DNA of 64,000 nt from Rhodoferax sp. GTDB lineage: Bacteria > Pseudomonadota > Gammaproteobacteria > Burkholderiales > Burkholderiaceae_C. The translations under genes and the position numbers were made by a program. The notes under the pieces are model-generated. The model saw only the letters and a program-made list of their open reading frames with translations. It searched no databases and was not told the origin of the DNA. The DNA lies in contig JARLJI010000116.1 in the NCBI GenBank assembly GCA_031291295.1, forward strand, positions 1 to 64,000, in the 5' to 3' direction. Shown one piece after another: positions 28,078 to 37,923 of this stretch (the stretch's first letter is position 1; each line of letters begins with the position of its first letter).

Positions 28078-31000
28078 ATGAGCAAAATCGTCGAGAGCGC
28101 GGTCGAGGAAGCCGCGATAGGTTGGTTCCAAGAGCTGGGCTACGCCTATGCCTATGGGCCCGATATCACATCCACCGACAGCGACGCCGAGCGTTCTGAC
28201 AACAAGCAGATTGTGCTCAAGGAACGCCTCATTCAGGCGCTTGCCCGTATCAACCCGCTCATCCCCGCTGTTGCCATCAAGAAAGCCGCGGCGGTCCTGG
28301 CAGATTTCGATAACCCGGACCTCATCCACTCCAACCGTGCCTTTCACCGCCTCATTGTTGATGGCGTGAAAGTTGAGTACGAAGCAAAGGGTGAGCAGGT
28401 TGCCGCCCTGGTGCAGGTGGTTGACTTCAAAAATCCAGAAAATAACGACTGGCTCATCGTGAACCAGTACACCGTCCAGGGCCCGAAGCATAAGTGTCGG
28501 CCGGATGTGGTTGTGTTCCTCAACGGCCTCCCGCTGGTGGTCATAGAGCTGAAGAACCCTGCCGACGAAAACGCGGACGTCTGGATGGCCTACGACCAAA
28601 TCCAGAACTACAAGGCAGACATCAAGGCACTGTTCAACCACAACGCCTTTTGCGTTATCTCCGACTTTTCTCATGCCCGTTTTGGTTCGCTGACAGCCAG
28701 CAAAGAACGCTACCTTGCATGGCGCACCATTGACGGCGTGACCCTGGACCCGTTGGGCCCGCATCAGGAACTGGAAACCCTCATTCGAGGTCTGTTCGAC
28801 AAAAAACTGTTTCTCCAGTACATCCGCAACTTCATCCTGTTTGAGGAGGAAGGCGTCCTAGTCAAGAAAATCGCCGGCTACCACCAGTTCCATGCGGTGC
28901 TGGCCGTGGCCGAGAGCGTCATCAAAGCGGCGGCGCCGGGGGGGAGCCGCCAGGGCGGTGTCGTGTGGCACACCCAGGGCGCCGGCAAGTCCATCGAAAT
29001 GGTCTGCTCGTCGTCCGTCCTATTGATGGAGCCCGAGTTGGGCAATCCGACCCTGGTCCTGGTCACAGACCGCAACGACCTGGACGGGCAGCTGTTTGAG
29101 ACGTTTTGCAAAAACGCCGAGCTCCTGCGCGAGATGCCTGTACAGGCCGAGACCCGTGAAGACTTGCGCAAGTTGCTGAATGGCCGGCAGTCCGGCGGCA
29201 TCATCTTCACCACCATCCAGAAGTTTGCTTTGGAGCCGGGGGAGACCAAGTTCCCGGCGCTGACCACCCGCGCCAACGTGGTCGTCATCTGTGACGAAGC
29301 CCATCGGACCCAGTACGGGTTCAACGCCCAATTCAGGGACGACGGCACCCTGAAATACGGCTACGCCAAGCACCTGCGCGACGCTCTGCATAACGCCACG
29401 TTCCTGGCATTCACCGGCACCCCCGTCTCGTCCACCGACCGCGACACGCGTGCCGTTTTTGGCGAGTACGTGAGCATCTATGACATCGAGCAAGCCGTCG
29501 CTGACGGGGCCACGGTGCCCGTGTATTACGAGGGCCGCCTGGTCAAGCTTGACCTCAAAGACGGAGAGTCATCGCACATCGATGAATTGGCGGAAGAGCT
29601 CTCCGAGGATGAAGAGGAGGACACGACATCTGCCCGGTACCGGAAATGGGCCGCCCTTGAGAAGGTCGTTGCCTCTCAGCCGCGGCTGTCCAAGGTTGCC
29701 AGCGACTTGGTCCTGCACTTTGAAGAGCGTCAGAAGGTTCTTGCGGGCAAGGCCTTGGTCGTGGCCATGAGTCGTGAGGCCTGCGTGCACTTATACAACG
29801 AAATCATTGATTTGCGCCCCGACTGGCACTCTGATGATGACGATAAGGGCACCATCAAGATTGTGATGACCGGCAGCTCAAGCGATAAGCCGCACATCCG
29901 GGCTCACGCGCACTCAAAAGAAGTCCGCAAGCTGTTGGAGAAGCGGTTCAAGGACGAAAACGACCCCCTGAAAATTGTCATCGTTCGGGACATGTGGCTC
30001 ACCGGGTTTGACGCCCCTGTCATCAACACCTTGTACGTGGACAAGCCCATGGCCGGGCACAACCTGATGCAAGCCATCGCGCGGGCCAACCGGGTGTTCA
30101 AGGACAAACCGGGTGGTCTGGTGGTGGATTACATTGGTATTGCCGATGAGCTCAAGGCAGCCCTGAAGGAATACACAACCAGCAAGGGCAAGGGGCGCCC
30201 CACCATTGACGCATCCGAGGCGCTCTCGATATTCATTGACGAGATGAGTATCCTGCGCGGGCTCCTGCACGGCTGCGATTACTCGCGGTTCAAGGCCAAG
30301 GCGCTGTCGTTGCTGCCAAAGGCGGTTAACCATGTCCTTAAGCAATCTCACAAGGACAAGGAAAAAGACGGCCGACGCATATTCGCAGACCACCTGCTGG
30401 CTGCCAGCAAGGCGTTTTCTCTATGCTGTACCTTAGAAGGCGCTGGCCAGTACCGTGAAGAACTGGCGTTCTTCCAAGCCATCAAAGCAGTACTAACCAA
30501 GACAGACCCCCGGCAGGCCCTGACTGACGAGGCCAAAGAGCACGCCATGCGTCAAATAATTTCGGGTGCGCTGGTCTCTGGGGAGGTCCTCGACATCTTT
30601 GAGGTGGCGGGCCTGAAAAGGCCTGACTTGAGCATCCTGTCCGATGAGTTCCTAGAAGACGTGCGGCGCATGGAGTATCGCAACCTGGCGGTGGAGCTCC
30701 TGGAGCGCCTGCTCAAGAATGAAATCAAGGCCAAGTTCCGCACCAACGTAGTTTCAAAGAACAAGTTTTCCGAGATGCTAGAAGTGGCGCTGAACCGCTA
30801 CCGGGCACGCGCCATCGAAACCGCACAGGTCATCGAAGAGATGATTGCGATGGCCAAGCAATTCAACCAGGCGGCACAGCGAGGCAGTGAATTGGGCCTG
30901 ACCCCGGACGAGCTGGCGTTCTACGACGCGTTGTCAACAAATGAGGCATCTGTGCGTGAGCTGGGCGACCCGGTCCTCAAGGCGCTCGCCCAGGAGCTCA

Positions 31001-31182
31001 CCAGAAAACTGAAAGCCAGCGCCGCGGTTGACTGGTCAAAGCGCGACTCGGTGCGCGCCGCCATGCGCATCAAGGTCAAGCACATCCTCAGCCACTACAA
31101 GTACCCACCGGATAAGGCGGCAGCCGCCATTGACATGGTGCTGAAGCAGGCGGAGGTGCTGTCGGACGACTGGAGCAGTTAA
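28078..31182 (+). CDS. hsdR: Type I restriction endonuclease subunit (HsdR)
   Basis: Motor and nuclease subunit, 1034 aa. N-terminal PD-(D/E)XK nuclease: RPDVVVFLNGLPLVVIELKNP. SF2 translocase: Walker A HTQGAGKS near residue 305, DEAH box CDEAHRTQYG, motif III AFTGTPVS, and late helicase motifs (TGFDAPVINTLYVDKPM, QAIARANRVF). It starts 63 bp after the terminator and so needs its own promoter there. The C-terminal domain is helical. Its 3' end overlaps a truncated convergent SRAP gene by 4 bp. Confidence 0.95.
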   Translation: MSKIVESAVEEAAIGWFQELGYAYAYGPDITSTDSDAERSDNKQIVLKERLIQALARINPLIPAVAIKKAAAVLADFDNPDLIHSNRAFHRLIVDGVKVEYEAKGEQVAALVQVVDFKNPENNDWLIVNQYTVQGPKHKCRPDVVVFLNGLPLVVIELKNPADENADVWMAYDQIQNYKADIKALFNHNAFCVISDFSHARFGSLTASKERYLAWRTIDGVTLDPLGPHQELETLIRGLFDKKLFLQYIRNFILFEEEGVLVKKIAGYHQFHAVLAVAESVIKAAAPGGSRQGGVVWHTQGAGKSIEMVCSSSVLLMEPELGNPTLVLVTDRNDLDGQLFETFCKNAELLREMPVQAETREDLRKLLNGRQSGGIIFTTIQKFALEPGETKFPALTTRANVVVICDEAHRTQYGFNAQFRDDGTLKYGYAKHLRDALHNATFLAFTGTPVSSTDRDTRAVFGEYVSIYDIEQAVADGATVPVYYEGRLVKLDLKDGESSHIDELAEELSEDEEEDTTSARYRKWAALEKVVASQPRLSKVASDLVLHFEERQKVLAGKALVVAMSREACVHLYNEIIDLRPDWHSDDDDKGTIKIVMTGSSSDKPHIRAHAHSKEVRKLLEKRFKDENDPLKIVIVRDMWLTGFDAPVINTLYVDKPMAGHNLMQAIARANRVFKDKPGGLVVDYIGIADELKAALKEYTTSKGKGRPTIDASEALSIFIDEMSILRGLLHGCDYSRFKAKALSLLPKAVNHVLKQSHKDKEKDGRRIFADHLLAASKAFSLCCTLEGAGQYREELAFFQAIKAVLTKTDPRQALTDEAKEHAMRQIISGALVSGEVLDIFEVAGLKRPDLSILSDEFLEDVRRMEYRNLAVELLERLLKNEIKAKFRTNVVSKNKFSEMLEVALNRYRARAIETAQVIEEMIAMAKQFNQAAQRGSELGLTPDELAFYDALSTNEASVRELGDPVLKALAQELTRKLKASAAVDWSKRDSVRAAMRIKVKHILSHYKYPPDKAAAAIDMVLKQAEVLSDDWSS

Positions 31183-31553
31183 ACCAACTGCTGAAGCACC
31201 GACTGGCCGTTGAATGAGACCTCCTGAAATGCTAGCGGTATGTTATACGTAACACACCGTGGTATCAGACAGAACTGGCGCCTCTTCCAGGGGCCGCGGT
31301 AACTGGCGGCCGTTGCAATCGTCTCACTACGGGCGTTCAGTGTGTCGTAGGTGAGCTTGACGGTTTTGGCAAAAAACGGCACCAGGGCGAAGTGTCCTTC
31401 CTCGAGCACCAGACCTTTGCCCGCATGAGGGCGGCACAGCATCGGGGGCACGTAGCCCTTGTAGGTCCTGGCCGGGTAGTTGAACGCGGGCTCAGGCACG
31501 CCAAAGTGGTCGGCAATCGCATGTGACTTGGCAGGGGTGTACTGATTGCACAT
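31179..31553 (-). pseudogene. SOS-associated SRAP (YedK/HMCES-like) protein, 3' truncated
   Basis: SRAP proteins cross-link to abasic sites in single-stranded DNA through Cys2. From ATG 31553 it reads MCNQYTP (conserved Cys2), later NARSETIA and RRQFCLIP, the usual order. After CLIP the expected acidic/His catalytic part (WFEW-like) is replaced by an unrelated tail ending at the hsdR 3' end. Only 124 aa remain of about 220. It is divergent from imuA, a common association of SRAP genes with mutasome operons. Loss probably occurred when the hsd module joined this region. Confidence 0.7.
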
Positions 31554-31660
31554 GTCGGCATGGTGTCGCCGACGGCGTGGGCCCACAACTGCGCTGCACC
31601 CGCAGGGCAATACGCACTGGCAAAACACATTGTCTGGACGTTCCCGGGTTTCTCGATATT

Positions 31661-31676
31661 TTGGATAAATACACAG
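31661..31676. promoter_or_regulatory. Degenerate LexA-box-like site between SRAP and imuA
   Basis: TTGGATAAATACACAG resembles CTGT-N8-ACAG with a perfect right half and a poor left half. It sits in the divergent promoter region where SOS control of imuA-imuB-dnaE2 is expected. The match is weak. Confidence 0.35.
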
Positions 31677-31694
31677 TTAAATGTCCCGTACGCC

Positions 31695-32515
31695 ATGTCT
31701 GCCCAGCCCCACTGGCATGAAGGCGCTTTGCCTTCGCCAGGCCCCTCCACGCCGCGACATTTTGATGTTGTGCAGTTCCCGGCTCGTGTCGCCAGCGCGA
31801 TTTGGCGCGGCAGCGAGCTCGGCTCCTCGCAGGAGAAGTTCGTTGAATCGGCTTCGCCGCACTGGAAGCGGAGTTGCCGAGTGGAGGCTGGCCGCGCCGC
31901 GCCCTGATTGAGGTGCTGCAACCCCAGCCCACGCTGTGTGAATGGCGTCTGCTCGGTGCCAGCCTGAGACGGGTGACGGAGGCCGGTGGCCAGCTGTTGC
32001 TGGTGAGTCCGCCCAAGCATCCGCACCTGCCAGGCTTGTCCCAGCACGGCCTGCGCGCCAACCAGGTGGTCTGGCTTGACGCGCGCACACCCGCCGAGCG
32101 TCTGTGGGCCACCGAGCAGCTGGTGAAATCCAACCCGGCCGGGGTCATCCTTGCCTGGTTGCCGCAGGCGCGGCAGGAACAGCTCAGACGCCTTCAAGTA
32201 CACGCCCAGTCCTGCGATGCACTGGTCTTTCTTTTCCGGCCGGCGGCGGCGCAATTTGACGCATCGCCCGCTCCCCTGAGGGTGCTGGCAGAACTTGGTG
32301 CTGACTGGCAACTGCAGGTCCAGGTGTTCAAGCGCCGCGGCCCCCCGCAGGAGCGCCCCATCTCCGTGTTCTCCATTCCGGACAGCATGGCGGGCGTGTT
32401 GACGCCACGTCTGTTGCGGCCAAGCCAGTTTCTTCCATCGCCGGAGACGTCCCATGTCAGCGTACTGGGCAGCTCTGCTCCCGAACCCACCCGCCTCCAC
32501 CTCGTGTCCCACTGA
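31695..32515 (+). pseudogene. imuA: ImuA (RecA-like mutasome protein), frameshifted
   Basis: First gene of the imuA-imuB-dnaE2 translesion cassette. The frame from ATG 31695 encodes VASAIWRGSELGSSQEKFVES and then shifts. The second part (SGGWPRRALIEVLQPQPTLCEWRLLG onwards) is in another frame until the stop at 32515. Restoring one G at 31850/31851 (GAATCG-GCTTC to GAATCGG-GCTTC) makes a continuous ImuA of about 273 aa. ImuA and ImuB bridge the SOS mutasome, so the cassette may be inactive unless this is a sequencing error. It overlaps imuB by 62 bp. Confidence 0.8.
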
Positions 32516-33782
32516 CCTGAGGGGTGTGGCAGTGTGGGCACTCCAGTTCACGCCGCGTGTCGCTCATCTGGACGAGTCGGTCGTGATGGAGCTCGAGGCG
32601 AGCCTGCGGCTCTTCGGCGGCGAAGACCTGTTGCGCGAGCGCGTGGTGCAGGAGGCACGGGAACAGGGCATTGCCATCGTGACTTGGGCGCCGACCAGTC
32701 TGGCGGCGCTGGCCTTGGCCCGCTGTGGGGTGGAAGACGGGTTTTGCAGGCCTCTGGGGCAGTTACTGGACCGCCTGCCGCTCGAATCCTTGAGCGCCGT
32801 CGCCGCGCATCAACCCACCCTGGCGCGCCTGGGCTGCCGAACTCTGGGTGACGTGCGCCGAATGCCGCGCGGTGGTATCAGCCGGCGCTTCGACAAGCAC
32901 GTTCTGGCGGCACTGGACGAGGCCTATGGACTGCGGCCGGCGGCCCATGACTGGGTGATGTTGCCAGAGTCCTTCGATGCCAAACTTGAGCTGCCCGGGC
33001 GAGTCGACTCCACTGGCTCGCTCATGTTCGGCGCTCACCGGTTGCTGCTGCAGATGTGCGGCTGGCTCGCGGCACGAAACGCCGGGGTGACGGCCTACGT
33101 GCTGCGCTGGTGCCACGATGCGATGCGAGCCAGGACGGCCGGGGATGGCGGCGAGCTCATCATTCGCACCGCCGCACCGACTCGGGACATCAGTCACCTT
33201 GGGCGACTGCTGGCCGAGCACCTGGCGAAGGTCGAGCTGCTGGCGCCCGTCGGCGACATCGCATTGGCTGCAATCGACGTCGTTCCCCTGGAGGAGGCCA
33301 GCAAGTCGCTGCTCCTAGATACCGTGCGCGCTGGCGAAGAGCTGGGCTTTGTGCTGGAGCGCATTGCGGCCCGGTTGGGGCCGGCGCGGGTCCTGCGACC
33401 GTGCCTGGGGGAGGACCACCGCGTCGAATGGATGCAGACCTGGCAGCCGGCAGGAGAGGCAAAGAGGACGCGCGCCGCAAGCAGGGTCCCGCGGAGCGTC
33501 GACATTCCGCAGCCGTCGTGGGTGCTGGCGCAACCGCTCAAGCTCGCTGTGGCCCAGCACCGGCCGCTGTACCAGGGGCCGCTGCAGCTAGTGGTCGGGC
33601 CGCACCGCGTGGAGGGAGGCTGGTGGCACCGTGAAGCGAGTCCTGACGGACAGCAGGTGGCCCACAACGTGCAGCGCGATTACTGGGTCGCACTGAGTCA
33701 ACATGCCGGTGCCCTGTGGGTTTTTCAGGAGCGTCTGGCGCACGACGACGTCAGCTGGTATCTGCACGGCGTGTTTGCGTGA
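32454..33782 (+). CDS. imuB: ImuB, Y-family polymerase-like mutasome protein
   Basis: 442 aa. It is related to Y-family polymerases but lacks the catalytic acidic triad, as is typical of ImuB, which acts as an adaptor to the beta clamp and DnaE2. WAPTSLAALALARCGV, LPLESLSAVAAHQPTLARLG and SLMFGAHRLLLQMCGWLAARN are family patterns; the C-terminus ends QRDYWVALSQHAGALWVFQERL...WYLHGVFA. It lies between imuA and dnaE2 on the same strand. Confidence 0.93.
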   Translation: MSAYWAALLPNPPASTSCPTDLRGVAVWALQFTPRVAHLDESVVMELEASLRLFGGEDLLRERVVQEAREQGIAIVTWAPTSLAALALARCGVEDGFCRPLGQLLDRLPLESLSAVAAHQPTLARLGCRTLGDVRRMPRGGISRRFDKHVLAALDEAYGLRPAAHDWVMLPESFDAKLELPGRVDSTGSLMFGAHRLLLQMCGWLAARNAGVTAYVLRWCHDAMRARTAGDGGELIIRTAAPTRDISHLGRLLAEHLAKVELLAPVGDIALAAIDVVPLEEASKSLLLDTVRAGEELGFVLERIAARLGPARVLRPCLGEDHRVEWMQTWQPAGEAKRTRAASRVPRSVDIPQPSWVLAQPLKLAVAQHRPLYQGPLQLVVGPHRVEGGWWHREASPDGQQVAHNVQRDYWVALSQHAGALWVFQERLAHDDVSWYLHGVFA

Positions 33783-33794
33783 GGCGTCACCACC

Positions 33795-36700
33795 ATGGCC
33801 ACCTTGCCGGCGTATGCCGAGTTGCACTGCCTCTCGAATTTCACCTTCTTGCGTGGCGCGTCGCATGCGGAGGAACTGGTCGAGCGGGCCGCCGCCCTCG
33901 GCTACAGCGCCCTGGCCGTCACCGACGAGTGCTCGCTGGCGGGCATTGTGCGAGCGCATGTGGCGGCCAAGGGCCGCGGCCTCAAGCTGATTGTGGGCAG
34001 CGAGTTTCAGGTCGACGCGGTGGTGCCGTTCAAACTGGTAGTGCTGGCAACGAACCGCAACGGCTATGGAAACCTTTCGCAGTTCATCACGGGCCTGCGC
34101 CGGGCGTCAGAAAAGGGCACTTACGCGCTGAGTCAGGACAGTATCAACTCGGAGGTCCTGGCGGACTGCCTGGTCCTTGTTCTGCCGTCCCGGCATGCCA
34201 CGGCAGGCGAGCTGCTGGCCTTGGGCCGGTGGATGCTGGGTCAGTTCAGCGGGCGCTGCTGGCTGGCAGTCGAACTCCTTCACCATCTGGGTGACGCGAT
34301 GTGGTTGCACCAGCTTCGCGAGCTCAGCGTCGCCACCGAAATTCCTCTCGTTGCCAGCGGCGATGTGCATATGCACGTGCGGTCCCGAAAGCCCCTACAG
34401 GATGTTCTCACGGCCACCCGGATGGGCCGGCCACTGACGGAGTGCGGCCTGGACCTGCAGGTCAGTGCCGAGCGCCATCTGCGCTCACGGTTGAGGTTGG
34501 GTCACCTGTACCCGGCCGAGCTGCTGGAGCAGACGGCCGTGATTGCTCAGCGTTGCCAGTTCTCCCTGGACGAGTTGCGCTACGAGTACCCCGCCGAGGT
34601 TGTTCCCCCTGGGGAGACTCCCACCAGCCACCTGCGGCGCATCACCTACGAGGGCGCGGGGCGGCGCTGGCCCGATGGCATGCCGGCCAAGGTGCAGACC
34701 CAGATTGAGCATGAGCTCGAGCTCATCCGTGACCTCGGCTACGAGCACTACTTTCTGACGGTGGCGGACATCGTCGCCTTCGCCCGAAGCCAACACATTC
34801 TTTGCCAGGGGCGGGGCAGCGCGGCCAACTCGGTCGTTTGCTACTGCCTGTACATCACCGAGGTGGACCCGGCCCGCATGAGCGTGCTGTTTGAACGGTT
34901 CATCAGCCGGGAAAGGAACGAGCCTCCCGACATCGACGTGGATTTTGAACACGAGCGTCGGGAGGAGGTTATCCAGTATCTGTACCGAAAGTATGGCCGT
35001 GACCGCGCGGCCCTCACCGGGGCTGTCATTACGTACCGGCCTCGAAGTGCCCTGCGTGACGTCGGCAAGGCTCTCGGATTCGAGGCGGAAGCCGTCGACC
35101 GCATGGCCAAGGGGCATCAGTGGTGGGATGGCCGTCAGGTTCAACCCGAGCGTCTGGCCGAACTCGGGCTCGACGTCTCGGACGAACTGCGGGTGCAGCA
35201 GTTGGTCCGGCTCACCGGGGAAATCCTAGGATTCCCGCGCCATCTGTCCCAGCACACGGGTGGCTTCGTGCTGACGAAGGGGCCACTGTCCAGAATCGTC
35301 CCGATTGAGAACGCCTCCATGGTCGACCGCACGGTCATCGAGTGGGACAAGGACGACCTGGATGCGATGGGCCTGCTCAAGGTGGACGTCCTCGCGCTCG
35401 GGATGTTGACCGCGATTCGCAAAGGCCTGGAGTTCATCAGCCAGCGCAAAGGATATGAGTTTGAGATGCAGGACATTCCGGCCGAGGACGGTGCCACGTA
35501 TGAGATGGCGTGCAAGGCGGACACGGTCGGGATTTTTCAAATCGAGAGTCGTGCCCAAATGAGCATGCTGCCACGGCTGCAGCCCAGATGCTTTTACGAC
35601 CTCGTAGTGGAGGTGGCCATCGTCCGCCCCGGCCCGATTCAAGGCGGCATGGTGCACCCGTACCTCAACCGCAGGCAGGGCAAAGAGCCTGTCACCTACC
35701 CCAGTGAGGCGCTACGCGAGGCGCTCGGACGCACGCTGGGCGTTCCGGTGTTTCAGGAGCAGGTGATGCAGATATCCATCCTCGCGGCCGGCTTCACGCC
35801 CGGGGAAGCCGATGGGTTGCGCAGGGCGATGGCGGCCTGGAAGCGCAAGGGTGGACTCGAGAAATACTACAGCCGTATCGTTGATGGGATGACCTCACGG
35901 GGGTATGAGAGGCAGTTTGCCGAGGCGATTTTTGAGCAGATTAAGGGGTTCAGCGAATATGGCTTTCCGGAGAGCCATGCGGCATCGTTTGCGTTGCTTG
36001 TGTATGCCAGCGCCTGGATTAAATGCCATGAACCTGCAGCATTCCTGGCAGCGATGGTCAATTCGCAGCCGCTGGGGTTTTACTCACCGAGCCAGTTGGT
36101 CCAGGATGCCAAGCGTCACGGCGTCGAGGTTCGCCCCATCGATGTCATGGCCAGCGACGTTGACAGCACCTTGGAAGACCTGCCCCACGCGCCCGCTGTG
36201 CGCTTGGGATTGCGCCTTGTTGCCGGGCTCAAGAGCGACTCGGCAACCCGAATCGTCATTGCCAGGGAAGCGCACCCATTTGACAGCGCGGAGGACCTGT
36301 CGCGGCGCGCCAACCTCGAGCAGCATGAAATGAAGCTGCTGGCGGCCGCCGACGCGCTGATGAGCCTGTCCGGTCACCGCCGACAGCAAGTCTGGGATGC
36401 TGCCGCGTTGCACGCGCCGCCCGAGCTATTGCGGGAAGCGCCGGTCGACGAGGAAATCCTGGAACTGCCCGAGGCGCCCGAGGGCGAGGAAATCGTCTGG
36501 GACTATGCGTCGACGGGGCTCACGCTGCGGCGCCATCCCTTGGCGCTGCTGCGGCCGAGATTGGCAGCAAGGAGGTTTTTGTCATCGAGCGAACTGCGGG
36601 ACCTGCCAAACGGGCGACTGGTTCGCGCCTGTGGCATGGTGACGTTACGCCAGCAGCCGGAGACGGCAAACGGGACGATATTTGTGTCGCTGGAGGACGA

Positions 36701-36896
36701 GGGCGGTGCAATTCAGGTCATCGTCTGGAAACGAATTCGGGAGCTCCAGCGGCAGGCATTGCTGGAATCGAGACTGCTGGGAGTCTATGGCGAGTGGCAG
36801 CGTGATGGGGAAGTGCGCAATCTGATTGCGAAGCGTCTTTTCGATTTGACGCCACTGCTGGGGCGACTTGCGACGCAGAGTCGAGATTTTAAGTAG
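33795..36896 (+). CDS. dnaE2: Error-prone DNA polymerase DnaE2 (ImuC)
   Basis: C-family polymerase that performs SOS mutagenesis with ImuA and ImuB. 1033 aa. N-terminal PHP domain (YAELHCLSNFTFLRGASHAEELVERA), palm with GRGSAANSVVCYCL, PPDIDVDFEHERREEV and later EWDKDDLDAMGLLKVDVLALGML, thumb/fingers, HhH and C-terminal OB fold (GTIFVSLEDEGG). All main catalytic carboxylates appear present. It starts 12 bp after imuB. Full length, no frameshift seen. Confidence 0.95.
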   Translation: MATLPAYAELHCLSNFTFLRGASHAEELVERAAALGYSALAVTDECSLAGIVRAHVAAKGRGLKLIVGSEFQVDAVVPFKLVVLATNRNGYGNLSQFITGLRRASEKGTYALSQDSINSEVLADCLVLVLPSRHATAGELLALGRWMLGQFSGRCWLAVELLHHLGDAMWLHQLRELSVATEIPLVASGDVHMHVRSRKPLQDVLTATRMGRPLTECGLDLQVSAERHLRSRLRLGHLYPAELLEQTAVIAQRCQFSLDELRYEYPAEVVPPGETPTSHLRRITYEGAGRRWPDGMPAKVQTQIEHELELIRDLGYEHYFLTVADIVAFARSQHILCQGRGSAANSVVCYCLYITEVDPARMSVLFERFISRERNEPPDIDVDFEHERREEVIQYLYRKYGRDRAALTGAVITYRPRSALRDVGKALGFEAEAVDRMAKGHQWWDGRQVQPERLAELGLDVSDELRVQQLVRLTGEILGFPRHLSQHTGGFVLTKGPLSRIVPIENASMVDRTVIEWDKDDLDAMGLLKVDVLALGMLTAIRKGLEFISQRKGYEFEMQDIPAEDGATYEMACKADTVGIFQIESRAQMSMLPRLQPRCFYDLVVEVAIVRPGPIQGGMVHPYLNRRQGKEPVTYPSEALREALGRTLGVPVFQEQVMQISILAAGFTPGEADGLRRAMAAWKRKGGLEKYYSRIVDGMTSRGYERQFAEAIFEQIKGFSEYGFPESHAASFALLVYASAWIKCHEPAAFLAAMVNSQPLGFYSPSQLVQDAKRHGVEVRPIDVMASDVDSTLEDLPHAPAVRLGLRLVAGLKSDSATRIVIAREAHPFDSAEDLSRRANLEQHEMKLLAAADALMSLSGHRRQQVWDAAALHAPPELLREAPVDEEILELPEAPEGEEIVWDYASTGLTLRRHPLALLRPRLAARRFLSSSELRDLPNGRLVRACGMVTLRQQPETANGTIFVSLEDEGGAIQVIVWKRIRELQRQALLESRLLGVYGEWQRDGEVRNLIAKRLFDLTPLLGRLATQSRDFK

Positions 36897-37046
36897 TCTG
36901 GGGAGGAAGCGCGAGATTGCCGGGTACGCACAATGAATCGGCTAGGTTAGCGGTTTGTGTTCTTGGTGAACTTCCGCTACGCGCCCCAAGCGGCCAGTCA
37001 GGGAGCTCCAAAGCGGTCGTTGCGCGCGCCGTGCCGGGGAACAGCG

Positions 37047-37598
37047 CTACAACTTCGGCGGCCCCGGGTTCTCCCGATGGAATCGGATATGCTCCGCTCC
37101 TTTCATTTCCGGATTGCCGTTTCTGAACTCATCCCAGACCCCCTCGAGGGTGCGATTGGGCCATAGGTGGCTTATGAGGTGGATGTGCGGGCCGCCTTTA
37201 AAGTGGTTCGAGTAAGGCCATAAATCCCGATTGTCGAAGTAGAAGAACTGCCAATTGGAATAATCCCGCAAATAGAAAACGTGGCCAACGAGGTATCGTC
37301 GCTCGTTAAGAAGCTGATACCACTTCCTCATCGCCTTGGTCGCCTCGCGCGTCAGCGGCCCGTTATTGATGTTTCCGAGTCGCTTACTGTCTTCGTCGGA
37401 CCATACGAGATTCGGCGGAAGAAAGTCACGCGATGATATGTGATGTACCCAAGGGAGAGTGCCAGCGTCGCACGACATAACGAAGTCCGCGAAAGCATCT
37501 TCAGTTATCGTCGCATTCTTGCATGTCTTCTTTATTTCGCGGAGCTTTGTCGCGCCCAGAATGTCGGCTATAGCCTGCCTCGCTGCGTCGTGGTCCAT
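37047..37598 (-). CDS. Hypothetical protein, 183 aa
   Basis: Family not recognised. Soluble, rich in aromatic residues and basic-acidic pairs, no signal peptide or membrane segment. Noticeable strings are LVGHVFYLRDYSNWQFFYFD and HIHLISHLWPNRTLEGVW. Codon usage is less GC-biased than the core, in line with the island. It is the last gene of a minus-strand group of unknown genes convergent with dnaE2. Confidence 0.6.
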   Translation of the reverse strand: MDHDAARQAIADILGATKLREIKKTCKNATITEDAFADFVMSCDAGTLPWVHHISSRDFLPPNLVWSDEDSKRLGNINNGPLTREATKAMRKWYQLLNERRYLVGHVFYLRDYSNWQFFYFDNRDLWPYSNHFKGGPHIHLISHLWPNRTLEGVWDEFRNGNPEMKGAEHIRFHRENPGPPKL

Positions 37599-37923
37599 CC
37601 GGTCAGCCGTTGAATAGTTACGCCACGACGACGTTCACTCGCGCACGACAGCATGCATGCGACGTTCTCATCGGCATCGCGAGGCTCAACGCGTGGTCAG
37701 GGTGCGGACCAGGAGTTCCGCCCATTTTGGAGCGCAGCGTCTGCATCACGAACGCGCCGTTGTTCAGCGAATCCTTGAAATTCTTCGCGAGCATCATCGT
37801 CTCCTTGTCGTCCGACCAGAGCTCCAGCAGGTCGGGTTCCGCCGAAAAGCGAAGTGTAACTACGAAGGGCCGCTACTGGCCCGGAGGCGTCTCGCCCCGA
37901 TGGCCTTGGTCGAATCTTGAAGA
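37599..37923 (-). pseudogene. Small minus-strand ORF or gene remnant
   Basis: The best frame is 37618-37797 (59 aa, starting MMLAKNFKDSLNNG). Upstream of its ATG the same frame stays coding-like back to about 37872 (PFVVTLRFSAEPDLLELW) before a stop, so it looks like the 3' part of a gene that has lost its 5' end. A plus-strand frame across the same bases looks like a shadow. No family recognised. Confidence 0.3.

Noticed and set aside
31661-31676. A strong LexA box controlling imuA
   Set aside because: Only the right half matches CTGT-N8-ACAG; kept as a weak regulatory candidate, not as firm evidence of SOS control.
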